From contig JAFTVW010000018.1 of assembly GCA_017465605.1 (NCBI GenBank), forward strand, positions 43,553 through 107,552: 64,000 bases of DNA, written 5' to 3'. Of the stretch, positions 9,795 to 19,798 are shown one piece after another (position 1 is the first letter of the stretch; every line of letters starts with the position of its first letter). The position numbers and the translations under genes were made by a program. This DNA comes from Alistipes sp. (GTDB lineage: Bacteria > Bacteroidota > Bacteroidia > Bacteroidales > Rikenellaceae). A model generated the notes under the pieces. That model worked only from the letters and a program-made list of their open reading frames with translations. It had not been told where the DNA came from and did no database searches.

Positions 9795-9903
9795 TGTTCA
9801 AGTTTTATAAATCCCTTATGCCTCTCTTAATCCGCTTATAGACCATTTACAGCTCTCCTACATCACTTCTACGCCACTTTTACACCCCCTGATTTGGCAA
9901 CCA

Positions 9904-12402
9904 CTAATTACTTCTAAAACGGACAACTGTGATTCCTGCGCCACCTCTATCGGCGTGTTCATCTTTGGCCGACTCGACCTCTGGTATCGAGCGCAAATAA
10001 CGACGTATCTCCTCTTTCAACGCTCCTGTACCCTTACCGTGAAGAATGGTAACTCCTCCGACTCCGACCATCAAGGCATCATCTACCAAGTCCTGCACAA
10101 CCTCCAAAGCCTCTACGGCTCGCATACCTCGCACATCGACACTATCCTTAAAGTTGAGTTTACGCGAAGAAATATCAACCGACAATACCGTACGCGGCAT
10201 TACAGGTGCAACAGACTTCTTATACTCGGCATTGGATACAACAACTAATTTATCCTTATCGACCATCGTGAGTATCTGACCAAACGCCACCTGAGCCTTG
10301 CGGCCCTTGATGCTCTGTACAACGCCTGGAACTTGCTGGCCCTCAATGCGCACTTTCGAGCCGATCTCGATAGGTTTTGTCATAGGCTTATTCTGAGGAG
10401 CATCATTTGCAGGTTTCTCGCCACCACGTTTTTTACCCTCCTCGCGACGAGCCTTACGGCGCATCAATCGCTCCATCTCGCGCTCCACCTGCTCAGAGGC
10501 AAACTGTGGAGCATCGGTCTGCTCGACCGTTGATTTGAACTCATCTAACTCTCGACGAGCCAAACGGGTAAGCTCCTTTTCGGCCTGAGCCTCCTTGATT
10601 GTGCGGATAGTATTCTCAATTTGGCGATTGGCATCGGATATAAGTTGTTGTGCCTCAGCCTTCGCCTTTTGTAAAATCTCCTTACGCTCCTCTTTAATGC
10701 GAGATAGTTGCTCGGTATAGCTTGTCTCCAACTCCTCAACCTTGCGATCGGTTTGGCGGATACGGTCACGCTTCTGCGACCAATAACGGCGGTCACGCGC
10801 AATCTCACGCAACTGACGCTCCAAATTGATATGGTCGCTACCCGCTTTATCACTCGCCCTGCGAATTATATCTTCGGGAAGTCCAATTTTACGAGCTATC
10901 TCGATAGCAAACGAACTACCGGGCTTACCCTGCTCCAACTTAAAGAGCGGACGGATATTCTGTACATCAAACATCATAGCACCATTAGCAATACCCTCGG
11001 TGCCTGTTGCATAATATTTAATATTGGAGTAGTGGGTTGTGATTACACCATAGCACCCCCTTTCCAACAATCGCTCTAAGATTGATTCGGCAATAGCACC
11101 ACCGATAACAGGCTCAGTACCAGAGCCAAACTCATCTATTAGAACGAGAGTTTTATTGCTTGCCGCCTGCAACATATTCTTCATATTGTGCAGATGAGAA
11201 GAATAGGTCGAAAGATCATTATCCATCGACTGTTCATCGCCAATATCTATACAAATACTCTCGAAGATGGGCAACTCACTTGTCTCGGTAGCTGTAACGG
11301 GAAAACCACACTGAAACATATACTGCACGATACCCGTAGTTTTCAAGCAGACAGATTTTCCACCTGCATTGGGGCCCGATATAACCAAAATATGTTTACT
11401 CTTATCGAGCTGCATATCCAATGGCACAAGCTCTTTCTGTTCTCGACGCAAAGTCTGCGCCAGCAGAGGGTGAAACGCACCTCGCAACACCAATCGGTCA
11501 TCGGTTGATACAATGGGTTTTCCTGCTTTATTTTCGATTGCCCAACGGGCTTTGGCTCTGATTGCGTCCATCTCGGCCAAATACTCCCCTGCCTGAGCTA
11601 TCGGCTCGGCATCGGGACGTAACTCCTCGGTAAATTCGGTGAGCAATCGAACAATCTCCCTACGCTCGGCATACTCCAACTCTTTGAGCTGGTTATTTAG
11701 TTCCACCACCTCGACAGGCTCTATATAGAACGTACGACCAGTAGCCGACTCATCGTGAACAAAGCCATTCAGTTTACGCTTATTGGCAGCCGAAACAGGA
11801 ATAACAGCTCTACCCTCTCGAATTGATATCATTGCATCGGCATCGACTATTCCCGCACGTTTTGCATTCGATAAAACCTGTTGCAAACGTTTCGACACTT
11901 GCCCCTCGTGTTCTCGAATCGAGCGACGAATGTAGAGCAAATCCTGCGATGCGCCATCTTTCACATTGGCCTCCTCGTCGATAAGCTGATTTATGCGTCG
12001 TATAACATCGGGAAAGACACATACTCTTTCGCTACGCTTTCTAAGGCGTGGATATTGCGATTCGCCGCGGCTTGTGATAAAACCAACCATACTACCCACC
12101 GCCGTAAGCGCACGACGCAAGGTAGCCACCTGCTCGCAATCCAAAAAAGCTCCCTCGACTCCTATTTTCTCGATTATACCCTCCATATCGGGGTATTCAT
12201 CGCGTGGGGCGTTGGGGTCCAGCATCAGCATCACACGCATCTCATCGGCGATATCTTGCTTAAACTCAATATCCTCCCGCGAGATAGAGAACCGCTCCGC
12301 CTCGATAAGCCTTCTTCCGGCCTGCATACTGCACATAGCAGCTATTTGTTCACGAAGACGGTCAAAACCAATCTTCTGCTCAAAATTTGCAGGATATATC
12401 AT
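9904..12402 (-). CDS. mutS2: Endonuclease MutS2
   Basis: An 832-residue MutS2, a MutS-family ATPase without the mismatch-recognition domain. The core/lever region spans about 1-330. Walker A is ISGPNAGGKS (about 341-350) and Walker B LVLIDEFGSGTEP. A long coiled coil (about 510-640) is rich in Arg, Lys and Glu. The C-terminal Smr nuclease-type domain contains VDVRGMRAVEALE and LHGKGTGALKEEIRRYL. Family members suppress homologous recombination or rescue collided ribosomes, depending on species (family knowledge); which applies here is unknown. It sits 84 bp downstream of the MlaD-like gene on the same strand and is not a substitute for MutS in mismatch repair. Confidence 0.95.
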   Translation of the reverse strand: MIYPANFEQKIGFDRLREQIAAMCSMQAGRRLIEAERFSISREDIEFKQDIADEMRVMLMLDPNAPRDEYPDMEGIIEKIGVEGAFLDCEQVATLRRALTAVGSMVGFITSRGESQYPRLRKRSERVCVFPDVIRRINQLIDEEANVKDGASQDLLYIRRSIREHEGQVSKRLQQVLSNAKRAGIVDADAMISIREGRAVIPVSAANKRKLNGFVHDESATGRTFYIEPVEVVELNNQLKELEYAERREIVRLLTEFTEELRPDAEPIAQAGEYLAEMDAIRAKARWAIENKAGKPIVSTDDRLVLRGAFHPLLAQTLRREQKELVPLDMQLDKSKHILVISGPNAGGKSVCLKTTGIVQYMFQCGFPVTATETSELPIFESICIDIGDEQSMDNDLSTYSSHLHNMKNMLQAASNKTLVLIDEFGSGTEPVIGGAIAESILERLLERGCYGVITTHYSNIKYYATGTEGIANGAMMFDVQNIRPLFKLEQGKPGSSFAIEIARKIGLPEDIIRRASDKAGSDHINLERQLREIARDRRYWSQKRDRIRQTDRKVEELETSYTEQLSRIKEERKEILQKAKAEAQQLISDANRQIENTIRTIKEAQAEKELTRLARRELDEFKSTVEQTDAPQFASEQVEREMERLMRRKARREEGKKRGGEKPANDAPQNKPMTKPIEIGSKVRIEGQQVPGVVQSIKGRKAQVAFGQILTMVDKDKLVVVSNAEYKKSVAPVMPRTVLSVDISSRKLNFKDSVDVRGMRAVEALEVVQDLVDDALMVGVGGVTILHGKGTGALKEEIRRYLRSIPEVESAKDEHADRGGAGITVVRFRSN

Positions 12403-12486
12403 ATTATAACTCTCTCTTCGCCTATTAATCGCTTATATTCCGACTACTCATTTCACTCGGTGAGCCACTTATTGTTTTGGCCACCA

Positions 12487-13539
12487 TTATTTATTCTTAG
12501 CCTTCTTCTCGGCCTCGTTCAAAGACTTCAATTTAACCTCAGCCTCACGCTCGGCAATCTCATCTGCTCGCTTAATTGCTCGCTTCTCGGCTTTGGCCTT
12601 AGCCTTCTCGGCTTTCTTTGTGGGGTTGGCTCCGAAAACCGAGATATTGATATATCGGTGTGGATTCTCCTTCAAATCCTCCAACAAAGTTGAAAGGTTA
12701 TTGCTTGCCGATGCTAAATTGTCATACAACTCTGCATCACCCAACATCTTACCAACGCTTCCAGATTTGTCATTAACCGATGCCAACACTGTATTAAGCT
12801 GAGTCACCACACCCTCGACCTCCGCAACCAAGCGGCTATCGGCAAGTTGAGATGAGAAGCGGCTCATATTGTCGATTATGGTATCAATCTGCTCGGCATT
12901 ATCGCCCAGACTCTTCGAAAAACGACTAAGCGACGAGAGTGCAATCTCCAAATGCTCTTTCTCCTTCGTCAGCATCGAATTAACACTACCCGTTACGCCA
13001 TCGACATTGGCTACAATACTTGTCAAATTATCAGTATTTTGAGCCAAAAGCGTATTCACGCCATCAAGCGTCTTGGTCAAGCCACCAACAACCTCCTCTA
13101 TCTTGCGTTTCAAGAAATCCAATTCCGTACTTGCCATATCCATAAGGTCGGTAGCCATTGCTGGTGCTATCTCTCCTCCCGCCTCAACATATTGATTCGA
13201 AGAGCCATAGACAATCTCAACCGCCTTGCCGCCCATAATTCCATCGGAGAAGATTTTTGCCTTTGAGTCAACAGGAATTTTATAACGCTTATCAACGGTA
13301 AATTCAACCTCTACACCTTTGGTGGGGTCCTCATTCAAACTTACCTCCATAACAGAGCCGACGGTAACTCCATTAATCATAACGTATGCAGCAGTTTGCA
13401 ATCCTCCGACCTGCTCATATACTGCATAATACCTATTTGTCCTCTCAAAAATTCCACTTCCTTGCAAATAGCGAATCACTCCCCAACCGATGAGTAGCAT
13501 CGCCACCGAAAAAATTCCAATTTTTACTTCACTTTTCAT
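12487..13539 (-). CDS. MlaD/MCE-domain lipid transport protein
   Basis: A 350-residue protein, taking ATG 13539 (MKSEVKIGIFSVAMLL) as start because family members begin with the K-x-E-V-K-I-G membrane helix; an ATG 14 codons upstream is possible. One N-terminal transmembrane helix is followed by the MCE domain (about 35-130: YEQVGGLQTAAYVMINGVTVGSV and IPVDSKAKIFSDGIMGGKAVEIV). A long helical segment predicted as coiled coil follows, with repeated Asn/Leu-rich heptads, then a Lys/Ala/Glu-rich tail. MlaD-type proteins form rings that shuttle lipids between inner and outer membrane. Its MlaE and MlaF partners are not in this window. Encoded just downstream of the cell-wall amidase gene. Confidence 0.88.
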   Translation of the reverse strand: MKSEVKIGIFSVAMLLIGWGVIRYLQGSGIFERTNRYYAVYEQVGGLQTAAYVMINGVTVGSVMEVSLNEDPTKGVEVEFTVDKRYKIPVDSKAKIFSDGIMGGKAVEIVYGSSNQYVEAGGEIAPAMATDLMDMASTELDFLKRKIEEVVGGLTKTLDGVNTLLAQNTDNLTSIVANVDGVTGSVNSMLTKEKEHLEIALSSLSRFSKSLGDNAEQIDTIIDNMSRFSSQLADSRLVAEVEGVVTQLNTVLASVNDKSGSVGKMLGDAELYDNLASASNNLSTLLEDLKENPHRYINISVFGANPTKKAEKAKAKAEKRAIKRADEIAEREAEVKLKSLNEAEKKAKNK

Positions 13540-13587
13540 ATCATTCTTTTGTTTATTCCTAACCTTAATAACGTGCGACAAGCAGAT

Positions 13588-14892
13588 TTATTTTACAATC
13601 CGTCCATCGTTATAATGCACCACAAATGCACCTTTGAAGATTTTTCTTATGCCCGACAAATTACGCTGGGCCTCGCCCTGTGTTGCATAATTTCCATAGC
13701 AATATTTATACTTCAACACACCACTTCCCACATAGCACTTCACCTTGCCACGATAGCTCTTAAATTGGCTATCGGAAGTTGAAATTTTCTTATCCGAAGC
13801 AAGGAGCTGAATGGCATACCCCTCCGATGTAACATCAGATTTTTTATCCGAAGAATCGCCTTGTTCTGAGCGGCTCGCAGATGACTTTTGCCCTGATGGA
13901 TACAATGCCCGTGCATTGCCGACGCGCTGACCGTTAGCAGAACTTGTTTCTTTTGCAACATCAGCGGCTTTCGAGATTGCTTTTGTCGCCTCGTCAGTCT
14001 CAGCGGCTACCATTTCGGTCGTAGCCGATTCTACTTGTGTAGGCTCTTCCTTCTCGGAAGATTGCTCTGCGGGTAAAATTTCGGTTGTAACGCCCGACAT
14101 TTTATTGACGTGTCCCACATACTCCTTCACCGCATTACACAACATTCGAGCTAACTCGTTCTGACCCTTTTCCGAATTCATATAAGCCAACTCCTTGGCG
14201 TTGGTCATAAAGCCCAACTCGGTAAGCACACTCGGCATATCGGTAGCGTATAACACTTTAAGCAACTGGCGGTTAACTCGGCGATCCTTTCTTCCTCCCT
14301 TAGCATAATGCGACTGCATTATTCGAGCCATCATCTCACTATACTCGCCATAAGTAAACTGCAAATTCTGAATATATGCCCTCACCATTGCGGCCGTATT
14401 CTCATCAGACATATCGATAAGTTCGTCTTTGTTATTGTTATACAAAGCCGTTTCATTGTATCGGGTCTCCTTTTCGCTTTCGCCCATAATTATTGTCTCG
14501 GCACCATAAACCGAGCGGCTACTTGGGGCTGCGTTGGCGTGAATCGAAATAAAAAAATCACCCTCGGCTTTATTGGCAATATTTGCGCGTGCAGTCAAAT
14601 CCTCATTCAGTGTTTTTCCCAATGCGGTATCAGTTTTGCGAGTATAAACAACCTTGACACTCGGCAACTCTCGTTCAATCAACGCGCCCAATTTCAAGGC
14701 AACTTTCAGATTTATATCCTTCTCCTTCACTCCGCCATATACAGCACCCGGGAATGCACGACCTCCGTGCCCTGCATCAATCACAATAACACGCACCCCC
14801 ACTCCGTTGTTTTGGGCAAACGCTGAGCTACTCATAGCCACGCAAAGCGACAAAACAAGTAGAGAGAATATAATCTTCACCACACGATTCAT
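13588..14892 (-). CDS. N-acetylmuramoyl-L-alanine amidase (Amidase_3 family), secreted
   Basis: A 434-residue protein with a signal peptide (about 1-26, ending SSSAFA). The catalytic zinc domain starts VIVIDAGHGG, with the first metal His in DAGHGG. It continues with YTRKTDTALGKTL, FISIHANAAPSS (second His) and VLTELGFMTNAKE (catalytic Glu), the AmiA/B/C-type signature. It cleaves the bond between MurNAc and L-Ala in peptidoglycan. A Ser/Glu/Ala-rich linker (about 270-350) leads to a C-terminal segment (YAIQLLASDKKI to YCYGNYATQGEAQRNL) that resembles a SPOR domain, which would bind denuded septal glycan. First gene of the minus-strand block, divergent from lptD. Confidence 0.93.
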   Translation of the reverse strand: MNRVVKIIFSLLVLSLCVAMSSSAFAQNNGVGVRVIVIDAGHGGRAFPGAVYGGVKEKDINLKVALKLGALIERELPSVKVVYTRKTDTALGKTLNEDLTARANIANKAEGDFFISIHANAAPSSRSVYGAETIIMGESEKETRYNETALYNNNKDELIDMSDENTAAMVRAYIQNLQFTYGEYSEMMARIMQSHYAKGGRKDRRVNRQLLKVLYATDMPSVLTELGFMTNAKELAYMNSEKGQNELARMLCNAVKEYVGHVNKMSGVTTEILPAEQSSEKEEPTQVESATTEMVAAETDEATKAISKAADVAKETSSANGQRVGNARALYPSGQKSSASRSEQGDSSDKKSDVTSEGYAIQLLASDKKISTSDSQFKSYRGKVKCYVGSGVLKYKYCYGNYATQGEAQRNLSGIRKIFKGAFVVHYNDGRIVK

Positions 14893-14908
14893 ACAAAAAC
14901 TACCGAAT

Positions 14909-14942
14909 TTTAGCAGTATTACATAAAAAAACGCTATATTTG
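14909..14942 (+). promoter_or_regulatory. Candidate promoter for lptD
   Basis: TATATTTG at 14935-14942 matches the Bacteroidota -7 consensus TAnnTTTG. TTAG at 14910-14913 lies 21 bases upstream as a one-mismatch -33 box. Transcription would start near 14949, leaving a leader of about 85 bases before the lptD start. Confidence 0.5.
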
Positions 14943-15008
14943 TCGGTTAAAACACGCATACGCGAGGCTTCGGAAATACCATTCCGAGCTGTTTTGCCGA
15001 CTCGTCGG

Positions 15009-15016
15009 CAAAGTTA
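15009..15016 (-). promoter_or_regulatory. Candidate -7 element for the amidase operon
   Basis: On the minus strand this reads TAACTTTG, a match to the Bacteroidota -7 consensus TAnnTTTG, 117 bp upstream of the amidase start codon. No good TTTG -33 box lies at the expected distance, so the call rests on the -7 element and the divergent gene arrangement. Confidence 0.4.
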
Positions 15017-15034
15017 CAAAAAATTATTGACATT

Positions 15035-17812
15035 TTGGGTAATTTTAGAGTCAAATATATCCTTTCGGTAGCCACTCTGCTACTATTTACGCAAATCGTA
15101 TTCGGATTTGCGCCAACCCATCGTGCAAATAGCTCCGAGGTGGCACGCACCGAGAAGTTTTTGCAGGATACGGTGCGCCCCACGCAACGTCGTGAGGCAC
15201 GAGCTGCAAGTAACGAAGCAAGAAGCAACGCAAGGCGCAATGCAAGAAATAATGCAAACGACACCATTAAAGACACTGTTACGGTATCGGATACACTCGC
15301 TATCACCATACCTGATTCGACAGTACGTCAGGCCAAAGCAGCTCTGACGATGCCAATCACAGGTCGTGCGACAGACTCTTTGCATTACGATTTGCGCACA
15401 AAGAGAGTATATCTATACGAAAAGGGAGAGGTCACATACGACAAGTTCAACTTGAAGGCCGACTTTATGGATATCGACCTCAACACCAACAATGTATTGG
15501 CCTATGGTCGTCCCGACTCAGTTGATGGCAAACCCATTATGACCCGACCAATGTTCACCGAAGGTGCTACATCGCTCAATATGGACACCATCATCTACAA
15601 TATGGATAGCCAGCGTGCCAAAATCAACAACATCGCCACACAACAAGGTGACGGTTGGCTAATTGGCCAAACTGTAAAGAAGATGGAGGATAACACAATC
15701 AACATCGCCGATGGTATGTACACCACTTGCGACCAGACCGACAATCCCCACTTCTACTACACAATGAACAAGGCGAAGGTTATCCCCAACAAGAAGGTTA
15801 TTATGGGCGGTGGCCACCTCACAATCGAGGAGATTGACATTCCATTCCTCGGTCTTCCAGAGGGATTTTTTCCCATCAGCAGCGGCCCGAAATCGGGTAT
15901 TTTGATGCCAACATACGGTGAGGAGGCCCGACGTGGATTCTATCTGCGAGGTTTGGGCTATTACTTTACGTTCAGCGACCATATGGACCTTACGCTTACA
16001 GGAGGATATTACACCTTAGGCTCGTGGGAGGCGCAGGCCATATCGCGCTATATGAAGCGATACAAATATTCGGGTAACTTCAATTTCAACTATGCAAGTA
16101 TCCGTTCTGGCGACAAAGGCGATATAGATTACGTCAAACAGAACACCTTCCAGCTGCAATGGACTCACTCGCAAGACCCTAAGGCAAATCCGGGGTCAAC
16201 ATTCTCAGCATCGGTGAATCTATCATCGAGTGGTTATAGCAAATATTCGGCTACAAACCTCAACGATATGCTTTCGACCCAAACCAACTCATCAATTGCA
16301 TACTCAAAGAGTTGGGCTGGTACTCCATTCTCGCTTGCGATGAATATGGCAGTTTCGCAGAACTCTCAGTCGCAAGCCATATCGGCCACCTTGCCTAACA
16401 TATCGTTCAATGTTGCCAAATTCTTCCCATTGAAACGAAAACTCAAACAAGGAAAAGACCGTTGGTATGAGAAGATTTCAATGAGTTACTCAACCAAAAT
16501 GAGCAACTCTGTTTCGGCCAAAGAGAGCGACATCTTCACAAAGGAGACTTTGGAGAATATGAAAAACGGAATTCAGCACACGATACCCGTTCAGGCATCG
16601 TTCAATGCGCTGAATTACCTCAACATCACACCATCGATAAATTACACCGAGCGTTGGTACTTCAAAAAAACCGAGCGAGAGTGGAATTCCCAGACCAACA
16701 AATTGGAGGAGTTGGAGCCTGAATATGGCTTCTACCGTCTCTATAACTACAATGCGGCTCTATCGTTCTCAACCACCGTATATGGAACTTGGCAGGTAAA
16801 AGACCGTTACAAGGATATGAAATTGCAGGCTCTGCGCCACACCATAACTCCATCTATCAGTTTGAGCTATGCACCCGATTTCAGCAAACAGAAATACGGT
16901 TTCTTCAAGACCGTACAATCAGATTCAACGGGTCGCGTTACGGTGTATTCGCCATTCCAGGGCAATGTCTATGGCATTCCACCTGCAACCGAGAGTGGAG
17001 CAATGAACTTCTCGCTCTCGCAGAGCCTTGAAGCAAAGGTTCGTAGCAACAGAGACTCTACGGGTATTCGCAAGATAAAGATTATTGATGACCTTACAAT
17101 CGGTGGTTCGTATAATTTCCTTGCCGACTCGATGAAGTTATCTACAATCTCTATCAGCTTGCGTTCAACCATATCAAGCAAATTCGGAATCAACCTCCGA
17201 GCTACGCTCGACCCCTATGAGGTTACACCCGAAGGTCGCCGATACGACAAGCTCACTTGGAGAAGAGGAAATTTGGGACGTATCACAAATACAGGTTGGA
17301 GTTTTGGATATACGTTTAAGTCGCGAGACTCTTCGATTCCCGCCATCAACGATATCAACAGTATCCCGCCCGAGTATATGAACCCATTCTACGACCCGTA
17401 CGGCACTATGGATCCCGTTTTGCGACGTCAATATATGGCGCAATCCTATTACGACTTCTCTTTGCCGTGGAACGTAGGACTTAACTACAACGTGAATTAC
17501 AGCGTACAATACGTCAACAACGGCACTACGGGAGTAAAACGCAATATCACGCAAACCATAGGTTTCAACGGTAGTATAACATTCTCCGAGAAGATGTCGG
17601 CTACGGTTTCGGGAGGTTACGACATATCTAACAACCGACTCACCACGTCGTCGATAAACATTTCGCGAGATTTGCACTGCTGGCAGATGTCGTTCTCGTG
17701 GATTCCCTTCGGACACTACAAGAGTTGGAGTTTCCACATTGGAGTAAAGGCGGCATCGTTGAAGGATTTGAAGTACGACAAGAGTCAATCTATGTACGAC
17801 AATATCTACTAA
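15035..17812 (+). CDS. lptD: LptD-like outer-membrane LPS assembly protein
   Basis: A 925-residue protein with an N-terminal signal peptide (VKYILSVATLLLFTQIVFGFA), a disordered Arg/Asn/Thr-rich segment to about residue 85, a periplasmic OstA-like domain (about 110-280: SLHYDLRTKRVYLYEKGEVTYD, LKADFMDIDLNTN, ADGMYTTCDQ) and a large C-terminal beta barrel. Two cysteine-bearing positions are visible (TTCDQ near residue 234 and HCWQMSF near the C-terminus). The role, by family, is final insertion of lipopolysaccharide into the outer leaflet. No ATG is available near the start: the first usable codon is TTG at 15035, and the next in-frame ATG lies far downstream of the signal peptide. Divergent from the amidase operon. 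Confidence 0.88.
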   Translation: MGNFRVKYILSVATLLLFTQIVFGFAPTHRANSSEVARTEKFLQDTVRPTQRREARAASNEARSNARRNARNNANDTIKDTVTVSDTLAITIPDSTVRQAKAALTMPITGRATDSLHYDLRTKRVYLYEKGEVTYDKFNLKADFMDIDLNTNNVLAYGRPDSVDGKPIMTRPMFTEGATSLNMDTIIYNMDSQRAKINNIATQQGDGWLIGQTVKKMEDNTINIADGMYTTCDQTDNPHFYYTMNKAKVIPNKKVIMGGGHLTIEEIDIPFLGLPEGFFPISSGPKSGILMPTYGEEARRGFYLRGLGYYFTFSDHMDLTLTGGYYTLGSWEAQAISRYMKRYKYSGNFNFNYASIRSGDKGDIDYVKQNTFQLQWTHSQDPKANPGSTFSASVNLSSSGYSKYSATNLNDMLSTQTNSSIAYSKSWAGTPFSLAMNMAVSQNSQSQAISATLPNISFNVAKFFPLKRKLKQGKDRWYEKISMSYSTKMSNSVSAKESDIFTKETLENMKNGIQHTIPVQASFNALNYLNITPSINYTERWYFKKTEREWNSQTNKLEELEPEYGFYRLYNYNAALSFSTTVYGTWQVKDRYKDMKLQALRHTITPSISLSYAPDFSKQKYGFFKTVQSDSTGRVTVYSPFQGNVYGIPPATESGAMNFSLSQSLEAKVRSNRDSTGIRKIKIIDDLTIGGSYNFLADSMKLSTISISLRSTISSKFGINLRATLDPYEVTPEGRRYDKLTWRRGNLGRITNTGWSFGYTFKSRDSSIPAINDINSIPPEYMNPFYDPYGTMDPVLRRQYMAQSYYDFSLPWNVGLNYNVNYSVQYVNNGTTGVKRNITQTIGFNGSITFSEKMSATVSGGYDISNNRLTTSSINISRDLHCWQMSFSWIPFGHYKSWSFHIGVKAASLKDLKYDKSQSMYDNIY

Positions 17813-17899
17813 TGCTGACACAAAGCAAGAAAATATTTTGGTATTTGAGATAATTACCGTGCGACCATAGTCGCAAAAGATTATATATCAGGTTAAGCA

Positions 17900-19786
17900 A
17901 TGGCAAGTTTTCTACAAGTTGAGAACATAAGCAAATCATACGGAGACAAAGTCTTGTTTCGTAACATCTCGTTCAACATAAACGAGGGCGATAAGATTGC
18001 ACTCATCGCTCCCAATGGAACGGGTAAGAGTTCTCTGCTGAAAATACTTGCAGGCCTTGACTCTTCGGACAGAGGGGGTGAAATCAAGTTTATGAAGGAT
18101 ATAAAGGTCGCTTTTCTCGACCAAAATACCGCCTTCGACCCCAATAAAACGCTATTCGACGAGGTCTATTCCCGCTTAGGAAGCACCTACGAAGTTATCC
18201 GACGATACGAGGAGGCAATCAGTAGCGGCAATCAGCGTCAAATCGAAGAGACTATGGCAGCAATGGACGCAGCCGATGCGTGGAGTGCCGAGCAACGTAT
18301 CAAACAACAACTCTCCGCTCTGAAACTATCGCGACTCGACCAGCGTATGGGAGAGTTATCGGGAGGTGAAGCCAAACGTGCCGCAATAGCACTTATGCTA
18401 CTGCAAGATGCCGATTTCCTTGTAATGGACGAGCCGACAAACCACCTCGATATTGATATTATTGAGTATTTGGAGTCTTATCTGCAAAAATCACGTTGCA
18501 CACTTCTGATGGTTACCCACGACCGCTACTTCCTTGACAGAGTATGCAACACCATCTTCGAGTTGGATAGAGGGCAATTACATAGCTACAAAGGCAACTA
18601 CTCTGAGTTTTTGGAGAAGCGCGAGGAGCGATACAACAATATGCAAGCCAACATCGATAAAGCTCGCAACCTATTGCGCCGAGAGTTGGAGTGGATACGC
18701 TCCACCCCACAAGCTCGCACAGGTAAGGCCCGTTATCGCATCAACGCCTTCTACGACCTTAAAGACCGAGCCTCGGTATCGTTGGCCCAGCGCAACGTTG
18801 CCATAGATGTTGCTACATCGCGACTTGGAGGTAAGATTATTGATTGCGAGGGAGTCTCTCTTCGCTTTGGGGAGCGCACAATGCTCGATGATTTTTCATA
18901 TAAATTCACTCGCTACGAGAAGGTGGGCATTGTGGGTAAAAATGGAGTTGGCAAGAGTACATTCCTCAACCTTATGACGGGTCTTCTTCAACCCGACAAA
19001 GGCTCGATTGAAAGGGGCGAAACGCTTAGAATTGGCTACTACCGCCAGCAAGGGATTGATTTCAAGCCGGGACAAACGGTATTTGATATCGTTCACGACA
19101 TAGCCGAAACGGTCGAAGTTAAAGAGGGTCACAATATCTCTGCAATGAGTATGCTCAATCGTTTCTTGTTTCCACCAGAGACCCATACAAAGCGTGTTGA
19201 GATTCTAAGTGGCGGCGAATTACGACGATTGTATCTGCTTACGATATTGATGCGCAACCCCAACTTTTTGATTCTTGATGAGCCGACCAATGATTTGGAT
19301 ATTCTAACGCTCAACATTTTGGAAGAGTATCTAGAATCGTTCAAGGGTTGTCTGCTCATTGTTTCCCACGACCGTTATTTCCTCGACAAGACAGTTGACC
19401 ATTTGTTCATATTCCGAGAGGGAGGTGCCGTAAAGGATTTTGTAGGGCAATATAGTGAATACCGAGAGTATGTCAAAGAGCAGGAGGCCGAGGAGGCTCG
19501 CCTTGCGAAACTTGCCGCCGAGAAGGCAGCAAAAAACACTCCAGCACCAACACAAAATCAACAACGCCAGCACACCCGCAAGTTATCATACAAGGAGCAA
19601 CGAGAGTTAGAGCAACTCGAAATAGAGTTGCCACAACTCGAAGCTGAGAAACAGAAATTGGAAGCAGAACTTTCGTCGGGAGAGCTTTCGCACGAACTAC
19701 TGATGGCTACATCTGCTCGCATAACGGCCATCATCGAGAGTATCGAAGAGAAGGAGATGCGCTGGCTTGAACTTAGCGAAATTTAA
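17900..19786 (+). CDS. ABC-F family ATPase (Uup-like)
   Basis: A 628-residue protein with two ABC ATPase domains and no membrane segment. Domain 1: Walker A APNGTGKSSL (about 37-46), signature GELSGGEAKRAA, Walker B DFLVMDEPTNHLDIDI. An inter-domain linker helix pair (about 230-290) follows. Domain 2: Walker A GKNGVGKSTF, signature LSGGELRRL, Walker B FLILDEPTNDLDIL. The C-terminal 80 residues form a Glu/Leu-rich coiled coil (ELEQLEIELPQLEAEKQKLE) as in Uup. ABC-F proteins act on ribosomes; Uup-type members also affect DNA or ribosome assembly. Antibiotic protection is not implied by anything here. It lies 88 bp after lptD and 12 bp before the GSCFA gene. Confidence 0.92.
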   Translation: MASFLQVENISKSYGDKVLFRNISFNINEGDKIALIAPNGTGKSSLLKILAGLDSSDRGGEIKFMKDIKVAFLDQNTAFDPNKTLFDEVYSRLGSTYEVIRRYEEAISSGNQRQIEETMAAMDAADAWSAEQRIKQQLSALKLSRLDQRMGELSGGEAKRAAIALMLLQDADFLVMDEPTNHLDIDIIEYLESYLQKSRCTLLMVTHDRYFLDRVCNTIFELDRGQLHSYKGNYSEFLEKREERYNNMQANIDKARNLLRRELEWIRSTPQARTGKARYRINAFYDLKDRASVSLAQRNVAIDVATSRLGGKIIDCEGVSLRFGERTMLDDFSYKFTRYEKVGIVGKNGVGKSTFLNLMTGLLQPDKGSIERGETLRIGYYRQQGIDFKPGQTVFDIVHDIAETVEVKEGHNISAMSMLNRFLFPPETHTKRVEILSGGELRRLYLLTILMRNPNFLILDEPTNDLDILTLNILEEYLESFKGCLLIVSHDRYFLDKTVDHLFIFREGGAVKDFVGQYSEYREYVKEQEAEEARLAKLAAEKAAKNTPAPTQNQQRQHTRKLSYKEQRELEQLEIELPQLEAEKQKLEAELSSGELSHELLMATSARITAIIESIEEKEMRWLELSEI

Positions 19787-19798
19787 CCATTAAACGAT

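Noticed and set aside
11881-12693. 270-codon plus-strand frame opposite mutS2 and the MlaD-like gene
   Set aside because: Composition is that of a reverse-strand shadow of two well-supported genes, with no recognisable domain.
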